From positions 124,001 to 188,000 of the forward strand of contig CAVPGM010000046.1 of the NCBI GenBank assembly GCA_963703945.1: a stretch of 64,000 bases of DNA, read 5' to 3'. Both the position numbers and the translations under genes were made by a program. Below are positions 18,328 through 26,571 of the stretch, in pieces (the stretch's first letter is position 1; each line of letters starts with the position of its first letter). The notes beneath the pieces were generated by a model that worked only from the letters and a program-made list of their open reading frames with translations, was not told the origin of the DNA and ran no database searches. This DNA comes from JALORV01 sp963703945 (GTDB taxonomy: Bacteria > Pseudomonadota > Gammaproteobacteria > Burkholderiales > Burkholderiaceae_F).

Positions 18328-18687
18328 ATGCTCTCGGGAAGTTGCCACTGCGGAGCGGTCCGCATCGAGATTCCCTTCGTTCCGAAAACCGTCACACTGT
18401 GCAATTGCTCGATCTGCCGTCGCTATGGTGGCTTGTGGGCGTATTACAAGCTCGGAGCGGTCCGCATAACCGGGCACCCCGAGCACACCGACGGATACGT
18501 CTGGGGCGACCGAACGCTGCGGACTGTTCGGTGTCGCCACTGCGGTTGCGTTACTCACTGGGAGCCGCTCGAACCGAACCCCGACGGACACATGGCAGTC
18601 AAGGTCCGCAACTTTGATCCGGACCAACTCGAAGACCCGCGCATTCGCCGCTTCGACGGGGCGGTGAGCTGGACCTACCTCGATTGA
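18328..18687 (+). CDS. GFA-family (CENP-V/GFA domain) zinc protein
   Basis: A 119-residue single-domain protein with the zinc-binding cysteine pattern of the glutathione-dependent formaldehyde-activating (GFA) family: C-H-C-G-A-V near residue 6, C-N-C-S-I-C-R-R around 32 and C-R-H-C-G around 70. The founder enzyme condenses formaldehyde with glutathione, but most small homologues are uncharacterised, so a detoxification role is only a suggestion. It follows the orphan gene by 17 nt and may be co-transcribed. A second, diverged GFA gene is at 48.3 kb. Confidence 0.85.
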   Translation: MLSGSCHCGAVRIEIPFVPKTVTLCNCSICRRYGGLWAYYKLGAVRITGHPEHTDGYVWGDRTLRTVRCRHCGCVTHWEPLEPNPDGHMAVKVRNFDPDQLEDPRIRRFDGAVSWTYLD

Positions 18688-18744
18688 GCCCGCGCGGCAT
18701 GAGGCTTCCGGCGTGCTGACGCGCAGCGAACGTATCATCGCTGC

Positions 18745-20016
18745 ATGAACGAACTCCTGCTCTACGCGTTGATCATCAGCTCCGTCGGCCTGCTGGTCGC
18801 CTGCGCGCTGGTCTGGCGAAGTCGTCGCGACGATGCCGAGCTCGCCACCCGCCTTCACGAACTTGCACGCGGCAACGAGCGGCTGGAACGCGAACTGCGG
18901 ACCGCGGTCGAAACGTCGGCCACCGCGCTGCGCATGGAAACCGGCGCGCGGCTCAGCGAATTGCAGACCGGGCTGGTGCAGCAGGTGACCGGATTGGGCG
19001 GCGTGCAGGGTCAGCAGCTGGCCGAACTCACACGGGCAATTCAGCTCAACCTCGGTGAGGTGCGAGCTACGCTGCACGGCCAGCTGAGTTCGCTGCAGCA
19101 GGGCAACGAGGCGAAACTCGACCAGATGCGGGCGACGGTCGAGGAAAAACTGCAGAGCACGCTCGAGGCCCGGCTCGGCGAGAGCTTCCGCCTGGTCTCC
19201 GAGCGGCTCGAACAGGTGCATCGCGGGCTGGGTGAGATGCAGGGGCTCGCGCAGGGCGTTGGCGATCTCAAGCGGGTGCTGACGAACGTCAAGTCGCGCG
19301 GCGGCTACGGCGAAGTGCAGCTCGGGTCGCTGCTCGAACAGCTGCTGACGGCCGAGCAGTATGCAGTCAACGTGGCGACGCGCCCGGGATCGAATGACCG
19401 CGTCGAGTTTGCCATCCGGTTGCCGGGGCAGGGCGACACGCCGTGCTGGCTGCCGATCGATGCCAAGTTTCCGAGCGAGGACTACGAGCGGCTGCAGCTG
19501 GCGCAGGACCGTGGCGACGCCGCCGGAATCGACGAGGCGGCCCGCGCGCTCGAGTCGCGCGTCCGACGCGAGGCGCAGCGCATCCGCGAGAAGTATGTCG
19601 AGGCGCCGCACACGACCGACTTCGCGCTGCTGTTTCTCGCGACCGAAGGACTGTATGCCGAGGTACTGCGCAGGCCCGGCCTGGTCGATGCTCTGCAACG
19701 CGAGCAGCGGGTCGTCGTCACCGGTCCGACCACGCTGTCGGCGATGCTCAACAGCCTGCAGATGGGGTTCCGCACGCTCGCGATCGAGAAGCGATCGGCC
19801 GAGGTGTGGCAGGTGCTCGCAGCGGTAAAGACCGAATTCGGCAAGTTCGGCGATGTGATCGGCAAACTGAAGGCGCAACTGCAGACGGCGTCGAACACGC
19901 TCGACGCCGCCGAGACGCGCACGCGCCAGATGTCGCGTGCCTTGAGGGCGGTCGAAGCGCTGCCCGCGGATCAGGCGGCGCAGTTGCTGCCCCAGGAGCG
20001 CAGGGAAACCGGTTGA
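18745..20016 (+). CDS. rmuC: DNA recombination protein RmuC
   Basis: A 423-residue member of the RmuC family, proposed nucleases that limit inversions at short repeats. The layout is standard: an N-terminal membrane helix (LLLYALIISSVGLLVACALVW), a long coiled coil (about residues 30-170), then the restriction-endonuclease-like core with NVKSRGGYGEVQLGSLLEQL and the conserved LPIDAKFPSEDYERL, in which Asp and Lys are the probable nuclease residues. The C-terminal helix is charged. It is the first of several repair genes in the window. Confidence 0.92.
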   Translation: MNELLLYALIISSVGLLVACALVWRSRRDDAELATRLHELARGNERLERELRTAVETSATALRMETGARLSELQTGLVQQVTGLGGVQGQQLAELTRAIQLNLGEVRATLHGQLSSLQQGNEAKLDQMRATVEEKLQSTLEARLGESFRLVSERLEQVHRGLGEMQGLAQGVGDLKRVLTNVKSRGGYGEVQLGSLLEQLLTAEQYAVNVATRPGSNDRVEFAIRLPGQGDTPCWLPIDAKFPSEDYERLQLAQDRGDAAGIDEAARALESRVRREAQRIREKYVEAPHTTDFALLFLATEGLYAEVLRRPGLVDALQREQRVVVTGPTTLSAMLNSLQMGFRTLAIEKRSAEVWQVLAAVKTEFGKFGDVIGKLKAQLQTASNTLDAAETRTRQMSRALRAVEALPADQAAQLLPQERRETG

Positions 20017-20093
20017 TCGGTGCGCAGAGCCGGGATCGGATGCGGCGCTGGCAGCCCGACAACGATGACGCCACACTCAACAAGGAGACAGCG

Positions 20094-20294
20094 ATGGTGA
20101 CACCACTCGAAAAGGCAGTGAAGCGCTCGGTCGACATCGACGGCGTGCAGTACACCGTCATCATCGACCCGCAGGGGCTGCGCCTGGTCGTGAAGGGCAG
20201 GCGCAAGGCGACCGTGGAACTGCACTGGAAAGATCTGGTCAGCGGCGAGGCGGCGCTTGCGGTCGCGCTCAACGCGTCCGTCGGGAAAACGTAG
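20094..20294 (+). CDS. 66-residue conserved-looking small protein
   Basis: ATG 20094 follows AAGGAG at ideal spacing. The 66-residue product is compact and soluble: a beta-hairpin-like first half (DIDGVQYTVIIDPQGLRLVV), a basic turn (KGRRKATVEL) and a helical end (SGEAALAVALNASVG). The amphipathic alternation looks like a folded domain rather than a random frame. No family recognised. It lies between rmuC and an AlkB-like gene with short gaps, so it may belong to the same transcript. Confidence 0.65.
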   Translation: MVTPLEKAVKRSVDIDGVQYTVIIDPQGLRLVVKGRRKATVELHWKDLVSGEAALAVALNASVGKT

Positions 20295-20307
20295 TACCGC
20301 TCGACCT

Positions 20308-20913
20308 GTGGCACGCCACGCTCGCCTCGACCCGGCCGCCGACTTCTTTGTCGAGGAGGCGCTGCCAGCCGGTCTGTCGTATCGACCCGACTTCGTTTCA
20401 CCGCATGAAGAAGCGGAGTTACTGGAGCACATCCGCGCCTTGCCGCTGGTGCCTGCCCCGTACCGGCAGTACACGGCGCGGCGGCGCGTCGCGAGCTTCG
20501 GATCGACCTATGACTTCGAGGCGCAACGGCTGAGCGAGGCGCCAGACCTGCCTGCGTTCCTGTTTCCACTTCGTGCGCGCATCGCGTGCGAACTCGGGGT
20601 ACGGCTCGAAGAGCTGGCGCAGGGACTCGTTACCGCCTATGACGTCGGGACGCCCCTCGGCTGGCACCGCGACGCGCCGGAATTCGAGCGCATCGCCGGC
20701 GTCTCGCTGGCCGGCTCCTGCGAGATGCGCTGGCGTCCGTATCCGCCGCGGGAGGGCCAACCGATGCTCAGCCTGGTGGTTGCTGCGCGCTCGCTCTACC
20801 TCATCACGGGAGATGCGCGCTGGGGCTGGCAGCACGGAGTCGCTCCGACGCGCGAACTGCGCTATTCGATCACCTTCCGCACGTTGCGCGCGCGTCCCTT
20901 CCGCGCCCCCTGA
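20308..20913 (+). CDS. AlkB-like 2-oxoglutarate/Fe(II) dioxygenase
   Basis: A 201-residue protein if started at GTG 20308. The fold follows AlkB-type demethylases, which oxidise alkyl lesions on nucleic acids. The iron ligands are visible as H120-R-D122 (in GWHRDAPEF) and H176 (in WQHGVAP), followed by R-Y-S-I-T-F-R, whose arginines bind 2-oxoglutarate and substrate. The substrate-recognition lid (ASFGSTYDFEAQ) is short. It could act on DNA, RNA or, as some bacterial relatives, protein; sequence alone cannot tell. The neighbourhood with rmuC is consistent with nucleic-acid repair. Confidence 0.85.
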   Translation: MARHARLDPAADFFVEEALPAGLSYRPDFVSPHEEAELLEHIRALPLVPAPYRQYTARRRVASFGSTYDFEAQRLSEAPDLPAFLFPLRARIACELGVRLEELAQGLVTAYDVGTPLGWHRDAPEFERIAGVSLAGSCEMRWRPYPPREGQPMLSLVVAARSLYLITGDARWGWQHGVAPTRELRYSITFRTLRARPFRAP

Positions 20914-20952
20914 GCACCTGCGGCAGTCCGCAAGTAGCTGGCGGCGCCGGGG

Positions 20953-21690
20953 TCAGCCGGCAGTCAGTGTGAGCAGAACGTCGGCATACCAGGCGCAGTT
21001 CAGCCCCAGCGCTTCGTCGAGCGCAGCATCGCGGTTCCCGATATCGAAGCTCGCCGAGTGCACTCCGAGCAGGGTCCACGGCAGGTCTGAGCGCTGCTTG
21101 CCGCTGTGCTGCGCGGCCATCAGCACCGGCGCTCCGCTGGTCCCGCGATGCGTGCGTGCATCCGTCAGAAAGTAGCCCTTGCCCTGGAACCGCATCCCCC
21201 AGGAGGAGGCGATGACGGCGCGACGCACCACCGGCAGGTGATGCAGCGTGTCGTGAAATCCCAGCGGAAAGCACACGATCAGAAGCGCCGTGCCCGCCGA
21301 CGGCAGCGGGTCGTGTGTTTGTTGCAGATGATCCGGCGTGAATGCGCGATATGCCATGCCGGAGGGCAGGGCGGCGCGGTCGAGTTCGATGGTCGCGACG
21401 TCGACCTCGCCTCCGGCGTCGGTCGCCTGACGCCAGACCGCTCTTCCTCGGCGATACAGCGGGATCGAAAATCCGGTGGACGCGGCCATGTTGCCGGTAT
21501 CCGTGTGCAGTTCGATCTCGAGCCGATCGGGGTAATGATCGCTCGGCTCGTCGAGCATCACGTGGCGGCTCGTCACCAGGAAGAGTTTGCGACCGCGCTC
21601 AAAGAAGAATCCGCTGGCCTGGGTCAGCATCTGCTGTCCGGTGTAGGTAAACACGCGGGCGGCAGTCAGAAGGACGGATTCGATCGTCAT
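20953..21690 (-). CDS. Trypsin-like serine protease domain protein without signal peptide
   Basis: A 245-residue chymotrypsin-fold protein. A catalytic triad can be proposed: H43 in VTSRHV, D97 in EVDVATIEL and S185 in HRGTSGAPVL, with the flanking G-x-S-G-x-P of the family. The N-terminus (MTIESVLLTAARVFTYTGQQ) is not a signal peptide, and no PDZ or membrane domain is attached. It therefore looks like a cytosolic single-domain peptidase, unlike DegP-type proteases. Substrate unknown. Its stop is 40 nt from the convergent AlkB-like gene, and it lies 15 nt downstream of the aminotransferase gene, probably in one transcript. Confidence 0.75.
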   Translation of the reverse strand: MTIESVLLTAARVFTYTGQQMLTQASGFFFERGRKLFLVTSRHVMLDEPSDHYPDRLEIELHTDTGNMAASTGFSIPLYRRGRAVWRQATDAGGEVDVATIELDRAALPSGMAYRAFTPDHLQQTHDPLPSAGTALLIVCFPLGFHDTLHHLPVVRRAVIASSWGMRFQGKGYFLTDARTHRGTSGAPVLMAAQHSGKQRSDLPWTLLGVHSASFDIGNRDAALDEALGLNCAWYADVLLTLTAG

Positions 21691-21705
21691 GCGGTCACCG
21701 TTCGT

Positions 21706-22857
21706 TCAAATCTGCCCGAGCGCAGCCGACATGCGGCGCAGCGCTTCGTTCAGTGTCTCGTCCTTCTTGGCGAAGCAGAACCGGATGACGCGACGGTCGT
21801 GCGGCGTGTCGTAGAACACCGAGACCGGTATCACCGCGACTCCGAACTTCGTGATCATCGTCTGCGCGAACTCCGGCTCGGGCGCAGCGCTGAGCGCCGA
21901 GTAATCAGCGAGGACGAAGTAGGTGCCCTCGCACGGGAGCACCCTGAACGGCGTCTTGCGCAGGCCGGACACCAGCAGGTCACGCTTGGCCTGATAGAAG
22001 GCCGACAGCGTCAGATAGGGCCGCGGATCGCGAAGGTATTCGGCGAAGGCGTGCTGTGCGGGCGTGTTGACCGCGAAGACCATGAACTGGTGGACCTTGC
22101 GGATTTCCGCACTCAGCGCGACGGGTGCGCACGCGTAGCCGACTTTCCATCCGGTCGTGTGGAACGTCTTGCCGAAACTCGAGATCACCACCGAGTGGGC
22201 GGCGAGCTCAGGTGAACGCATCACGCTGCAATGCTGCATACCGTCGAACACGATGTGTTCGTAGACCTCGTCCGACAGCAGCGTGATGCCGGTCGCCTGC
22301 ACGATGTCCGCGAGGGCAGCGAGATCCGAGTCGCGCAGGACGCGACCGGTCGGGTTATGCGGAAAGTTGATCATCAGCAGCCGGGTGCGTGGTGTGATCG
22401 ACTGTCGCACGCGCTCCCAGTCGGGTGCATAGCCGCGTTGCGGATCGAGCGGAACGAAGATCGGTCGGCCGCCCGCCAGTTCGATCGACGGCACGTAACT
22501 GTCGTATGTCGGTTCGAGCACGATGACCTCGTCGCCCGGATGCACCAGCGCGAGCACGCTGGCCATGATCGCCTGCGTCGCGCCGGCCGTGATGGTGATC
22601 TCCGCCTCGGGATCGTGTCGATGTCCGTAGCTCGTCGCGTTCTTTGCGGCAATGGCGGTGCGCAATGCCGGCACGCCGGCCATCGGCGCGTACTGGTTGT
22701 GTCCAGCGGCGACGGCCTCCGCAAGCCGGAGTTGCAGCGATTCTTCGCAGTTGAAATCAGGAAACCCCTGACCGAGGTTGACGGCGCCGTGCTTGGCAGC
22801 GAGCTGCGACATCACGGTGAAAATGGTGGTGCCGACGCGCGGAAGACGTGATTTCAT
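21706..22857 (-). CDS. PLP-dependent aminotransferase, methionine aminotransferase (YbdL) type
   Basis: A 383-residue fold-type I aminotransferase of class I/II. Diagnostic parts are LGQGFPDF near the start, NFPHNPTGRV (binding PLP and carboxylate), SDEVYEHIVFDG, and the Schiff-base lysine in SSFGKTFHTTGWKVGY, with R-x-x-R-F-C-F-A-K near the end binding the substrate carboxylate. The GQGFPDF and TFHTTGWK sequences are those of the YbdL/MtnE-like group that prefers methionine, but glutamine-phenylpyruvate relatives share them. The start MKSRLPRVGTT (22857) is preferred over 22881. It is divergent from the M14 carboxypeptidase gene. Confidence 0.87.
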   Translation of the reverse strand: MKSRLPRVGTTIFTVMSQLAAKHGAVNLGQGFPDFNCEESLQLRLAEAVAAGHNQYAPMAGVPALRTAIAAKNATSYGHRHDPEAEITITAGATQAIMASVLALVHPGDEVIVLEPTYDSYVPSIELAGGRPIFVPLDPQRGYAPDWERVRQSITPRTRLLMINFPHNPTGRVLRDSDLAALADIVQATGITLLSDEVYEHIVFDGMQHCSVMRSPELAAHSVVISSFGKTFHTTGWKVGYACAPVALSAEIRKVHQFMVFAVNTPAQHAFAEYLRDPRPYLTLSAFYQAKRDLLVSGLRKTPFRVLPCEGTYFVLADYSALSAAPEPEFAQTMITKFGVAVIPVSVFYDTPHDRRVIRFCFAKKDETLNEALRRMSAALGQI

Positions 22858-23091
22858 CGGGAGCGAAAGTCCGCAAAACACATAAGAAACAGTGATTTAC
22901 AGGGTGCATGAGTATACTGGGCCGACTTCGGCTCGATCGTCTGCAATTCGCTTCGCCTGCGCTTGCGGCCACCCGGCGCGCACATCGATGCTCCGTTCCC
23001 ACGACTCGACACTCGATCGCAGTTTGCGCTGTGCAAGCAGGACGCGTTCCTGTGCAGCGAGTTCGACGCGGTTCACACTGCTGTGCCCGCG

Positions 23092-24225
23092 ATGACGATC
23101 GTTATCAGCGCGACTTTTGACGGTGGTGCGATCGAGGTCGTCGACGTCGAGGGTTTAACCGCCCGACTGCGCATCCGGAACGACTTGCGATCGGATGGCA
23201 GCGCGTCGGAGTTTCTGCAGTGGTTTCACTTCCGCGTCAGTGGGGCCGAAAGCGGCGCGACGCTGACGGTGGTCAACGCCAGCCAGACCAGCTATCCCGA
23301 CGGATGGAGCGACTATCGGGCGGTCGCCAGCACCGATCGCCGCCGATGGACGCGAATTCCCACCCAGTTCGACGGGCAGGTGATGACGATCGTCGTACCG
23401 CCAGCTGCTTCGCCGACGTATGTCGCCTACTTCGAGCCGTATTCCTGGGAACGCCATCTGGCGCTGCTGGCAGACTGCTCTGGACGCGGTGCACTCCAGC
23501 GTCGTCTGGGCAGCACCGTGCAGGGTCGCGACCTGGATGCGCTGGTCGTCGGCCGGGGTTCATTGCCGGTATGGGTCATCGCGCGTCAGCATCCGGGCGA
23601 GACGATGGCCGAATGGTTTGTCGAGGGCATGCTCGATCGGTTGCTCGATCCAGCCGATGCTGTGGCCCGCGAGCTCAGTCAAATGGCGACTTTCTACATC
23701 GTTCCGAACATGAATCCCGATGGCTCGGCACTCGGCAACCTGCGCACCAATGCCGCGGGAGCCAACCTGAATCGCGAGTGGCTTGCACCGTCGTCTGAGC
23801 GCAGTCCCGAAGTTCTCGCTACACGCGACGCGATCCATACGACCGGATGCGCAGCGTTCTTCGATATTCATGGAGACGAGAACCTGCAGTACGTGTTCAC
23901 GGCGGGCTGCGAGATGCTGCCCAACTTCACCACGCGACAGGCGGCTGAACAGCAGGCGTTCAATACGGACTTCCTCGTCGCGAGCCCCGACTTCCAGCTT
24001 GAGCACGGGTATTCGGCAAGCAAGTACAAGGACGATGTCCTGAAGCTCGCATCCAAGTACATCGGGCACACCTTCGGTTGCCTGTCCCTGACGCTCGAGA
24101 TGCCGTTCAAGGACAACGCGAACGCCCCGGACGAGACATCCGGATGGAGCGGCGCCCGCAGCGCGCGCCTGGGTGCGCAGCTGCTCGGTCCGCTGCGGCT
24201 GCACTTGAAGCGCTCGCTGCCATGA
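23092..24225 (+). CDS. M14-family zinc carboxypeptidase (cytosolic carboxypeptidase-like)
   Basis: A 377-residue protein with the two-part build of CCP/AGBL-type carboxypeptidases: an N-terminal beta-rich domain (about 1-120) ending in PTYVAYFEPYSWERH, then the M14 catalytic domain. Zinc ligands are H167 and E170 (RQHPGETM) and H260 (FFDIHGDE). Substrate contacts appear in NMNPDGS and NLNREW, and the general base is E336 (LTLEMPFKD). Bacterial relatives remove C-terminal residues from peptides or peptidoglycan-type side chains; the substrate here is unknown. No signal peptide. The stop overlaps the start of the GNAT-exonuclease fusion (ATGA), so the two are translationally coupled. Confidence 0.88.
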   Translation: MTIVISATFDGGAIEVVDVEGLTARLRIRNDLRSDGSASEFLQWFHFRVSGAESGATLTVVNASQTSYPDGWSDYRAVASTDRRRWTRIPTQFDGQVMTIVVPPAASPTYVAYFEPYSWERHLALLADCSGRGALQRRLGSTVQGRDLDALVVGRGSLPVWVIARQHPGETMAEWFVEGMLDRLLDPADAVARELSQMATFYIVPNMNPDGSALGNLRTNAAGANLNREWLAPSSERSPEVLATRDAIHTTGCAAFFDIHGDENLQYVFTAGCEMLPNFTTRQAAEQQAFNTDFLVASPDFQLEHGYSASKYKDDVLKLASKYIGHTFGCLSLTLEMPFKDNANAPDETSGWSGARSARLGAQLLGPLRLHLKRSLP

Positions 24226-25265
24226 CGATCGCCGGAAGCAAGGTCACCCTGCAGCGCGCGAACATCACGGACCGGGCGCGCGTGTATGAATGGCTGATCG
24301 GGTCCGACCTCACCTCGACGATGATGGGCGGGACGATGTTTCCCGACCGTCCTATTCCGTCGCTCGACGAGTTCAGCGCGCGCTATTCGAATTTCTTTTT
24401 CGACGGCACCAGGCCGTATGGTGGCCGCATGTTCCTGCTGGGCGCCAACGGACAGGACATCGGCTGCGTCTCGCACGGTCCGATCGACCTGCTTAACGAC
24501 GTGGTCGAACTCGACATCTGGCTCGCCGAGCGCCGCCTCGCCGGCCACGGTTACGGCAGCGAAGCGCTGATCGTGCTTTGCGACTGGCTGCAGTCGAGCT
24601 ACGGTGTCAATCGTTTCCTGGTGCGACCGTCGCGACGCAACGTCAAGGCATTGCGGGCGATGCGCCGTGCCGGGTTTCGCGAGACCGACCTGCCCGCCGG
24701 CGACGTGGTGAGCAAGCTGTCGCTGCCTGCCGGACCGTATGCCGACGAGGTGCTGCTGTTTCGCATACTCGACGCTCCGCCGGAGACCTTCCGCCCCGAC
24801 CCCGCGCAGACCTACGTCTTCATCGACAGCGAGTTCACGAATCTGCGCACCCCACAGCTGATCAGTTTCGGCGCGGTCGCGACCGATTCGACGGCGTTTT
24901 ACGCGGAGTTGCAGGGCTGGGATGCCCGTTCGGTGAGCCCCTTCGTCAGGGATGCGGTGATACCGCTACTCGACGGCGACGCCGTGCCGCTCGATGTCGG
25001 CGCCTCAGCGCTGGCCGAGTGGCTCGGCGAGCGTGCACGCCGCATGCCGACCACGGTCATCAGCGACTCCGGCTTCGATCGCTGGGCGCTCGCAGAGCTG
25101 TTCGGCAAGGAGGACCTGCCGATCAATGTGCGATGGCAGCGGGTGCCGATCGCCTACGAGGCGCTCGACGAGGCCATTGAACAGCTGAAGCTGCGGCGCC
25201 ACCATGCGCTCGATGACGCCCGCGCGCTGCGCCATCTGGTGCTGGAGGCGCAGGACGCCGCGTGA
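24222..25265 (+). CDS. Fusion of a GNAT acetyltransferase with a DEDDh-type 3'-5' exonuclease
   Basis: A 347-residue two-domain protein. Residues 1-180 form a RimJ/RimL-like GNAT domain: ELDIWLAERRLAGHGYGSEAL contains the acetyl-CoA loop, then NRFLVRPSRRNVKALRAMRR and AGF. Residues about 195-347 match DEDD exonucleases: D202 and E204 in VFIDSEFTNL (Exo I), D282/D286 in SDSGFDRW (Exo II region), and the H-x-x-x-D of HHALDDARAL (H327/H328, D331/D332; Exo III). The two domains are in one uninterrupted frame. Translational coupling to the M14 carboxypeptidase hints at joint action, perhaps on a peptidyl-RNA or modified-tRNA product, which is speculation. Confidence 0.82.
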   Translation: MTIAGSKVTLQRANITDRARVYEWLIGSDLTSTMMGGTMFPDRPIPSLDEFSARYSNFFFDGTRPYGGRMFLLGANGQDIGCVSHGPIDLLNDVVELDIWLAERRLAGHGYGSEALIVLCDWLQSSYGVNRFLVRPSRRNVKALRAMRRAGFRETDLPAGDVVSKLSLPAGPYADEVLLFRILDAPPETFRPDPAQTYVFIDSEFTNLRTPQLISFGAVATDSTAFYAELQGWDARSVSPFVRDAVIPLLDGDAVPLDVGASALAEWLGERARRMPTTVISDSGFDRWALAELFGKEDLPINVRWQRVPIAYEALDEAIEQLKLRRHHALDDARALRHLVLEAQDAA

Positions 25266-25514
25266 CGTTGTACGGCGACATCATTGCGCAACTCGCCGAA
25301 GTAGCGCTCCGGGCATCGCACGCCGCTTGAGTTGCGATGATCCGCCTCCACATTGAGTCCGATGGGCGGAGAAGCGCCCTGCAAGGTATTGATCCGAATG
25401 AACAATCCGGGGTGTTCGACCATGTAGCGCTGCGGACAAACGCCGATGGTGAAATGCGCCGCCGATTGGCTAGACTCGCGCGGTGGTCAACCGTACAACC
25501 TGAGTGGAGAAACT

Positions 25515-26399
25515 ATGAAACGCATCGCTTTGTTCGTACTGACGAACCTTGCGATCATGATCGTCCTGATGCTGTTCCTGACCGTCCTGTCGGCGGTCTT
25601 CGGGATCAACTTCAACATCGGCGGTCGGACACTGAATCTGGGCGCACTGGCGATCTTCTCGCTGGTGGTCGGCTTCACCGGCGCGTTCGTCTCGCTGTTG
25701 ATGTCGAAGCCGATGGCGAAATGGACGACCGGCGCGCAGGTCATCCGCCAGCCGGCGAATGCGATGGAGTCCTGGCTCATCGACACGGTGCGCCAGCACG
25801 CAACCAAGGCCGGGATCGGCATGCCGGAAGTCGCGGTGTATGAGGGAGACGCCAACGCGTTTGCAACGGGTGCCTTCAAGAACTCCGCGCTGGTGGCGGT
25901 GTCGACGGGCCTGCTGCAGTCGATGAGCAAGGAGGAGGTCGAGGCCGTGCTGGGGCACGAGATCACGCACATCTCCAACGGCGACATGGTGACGATGACC
26001 CTGCTGCAGGGCGTGATGAACACCTTCGTGGTCTTCCTGTCGCGCGTGATCGGCTACGTGGTCGATCGCATCCTGCTGCGCAACGAGAGCGACGCACCGG
26101 GCATCGGCTTCTATCTGACGACGATCGTGCTCGACATAGCGCTCGGGTTCCTCGCCGCCATCATCGTGGCATGGTTCTCGCGACGCCGCGAATTCCGTGC
26201 CGACGCCGGCGCGGTGGCGCTGATGGGATCAAACCGTCCGATGATCAATGCGCTGGCGCGCCTGGGCGGCATGGAGCCGGGTCACCTGCCGCAGGCAGTG
26301 CAGACGATGGGAATTTCGGCGCCCGGAGGCATGATGGCGCTGTTCTCCACCCATCCACCGATCGAGCAACGGATCGCGGCGTTGCAGGCCGTTCGCTGA
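25515..26399 (+). CDS. htpX: Membrane zinc protease HtpX
   Basis: A 294-residue M48 metalloprotease of the inner membrane that degrades misfolded membrane proteins alongside FtsH. Two N-terminal helices (about 7-26 and 34-57), the zinc motif H148-E-I-T-H152 in GHEITHISNGDM, two later helices and the third-ligand region FRADAGAVALMG are all present. The ending FSTHPPIEQRIAAL is typical. The start at 25515 (MKRIALFVLTN) follows GTGGAG; the longer open frame upstream is noncoding in character. An intrinsic terminator follows 17 nt after the stop, so it is probably monocistronic. Confidence 0.95.
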   Translation: MKRIALFVLTNLAIMIVLMLFLTVLSAVFGINFNIGGRTLNLGALAIFSLVVGFTGAFVSLLMSKPMAKWTTGAQVIRQPANAMESWLIDTVRQHATKAGIGMPEVAVYEGDANAFATGAFKNSALVAVSTGLLQSMSKEEVEAVLGHEITHISNGDMVTMTLLQGVMNTFVVFLSRVIGYVVDRILLRNESDAPGIGFYLTTIVLDIALGFLAAIIVAWFSRRREFRADAGAVALMGSNRPMINALARLGGMEPGHLPQAVQTMGISAPGGMMALFSTHPPIEQRIAALQAVR

Positions 26400-26415
26400 T
26401 CCGATCGCAGACAGG

Positions 26416-26443
26416 AAAAGGCCGGGGTGACCCGGCCTTTTTT
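26416..26443 (+). terminator. Intrinsic terminator after htpX
   Basis: GCCGGG (26421-26426) and CCCGGC (26431-26436) pair around a GTGA loop; preceding A residues and a following run of T make the classical A-rich/stem/T-tract layout. Confidence 0.9.
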
Positions 26444-26571
26444 GCTTTCCGCCCAAGTTGATTACGGGACGGGACAGCCGTCATCCGGCGCGTGGCCTAG
26501 CAGTCATCGAGAGACCGCGTGTGCGTCCGCTCCATTTCGGGTAACAATGACCGCCGTTCGCAGGGGCGACG

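Noticed and set aside
12617..20076. Very long minus-strand open frames (about 700 codons each) opposite the DUF4139, FtsX-type permease, orphan and rmuC genes
   Set aside because: Arg/Gln-rich translations with no family motif, fully overlapped by real genes with recognisable domains.
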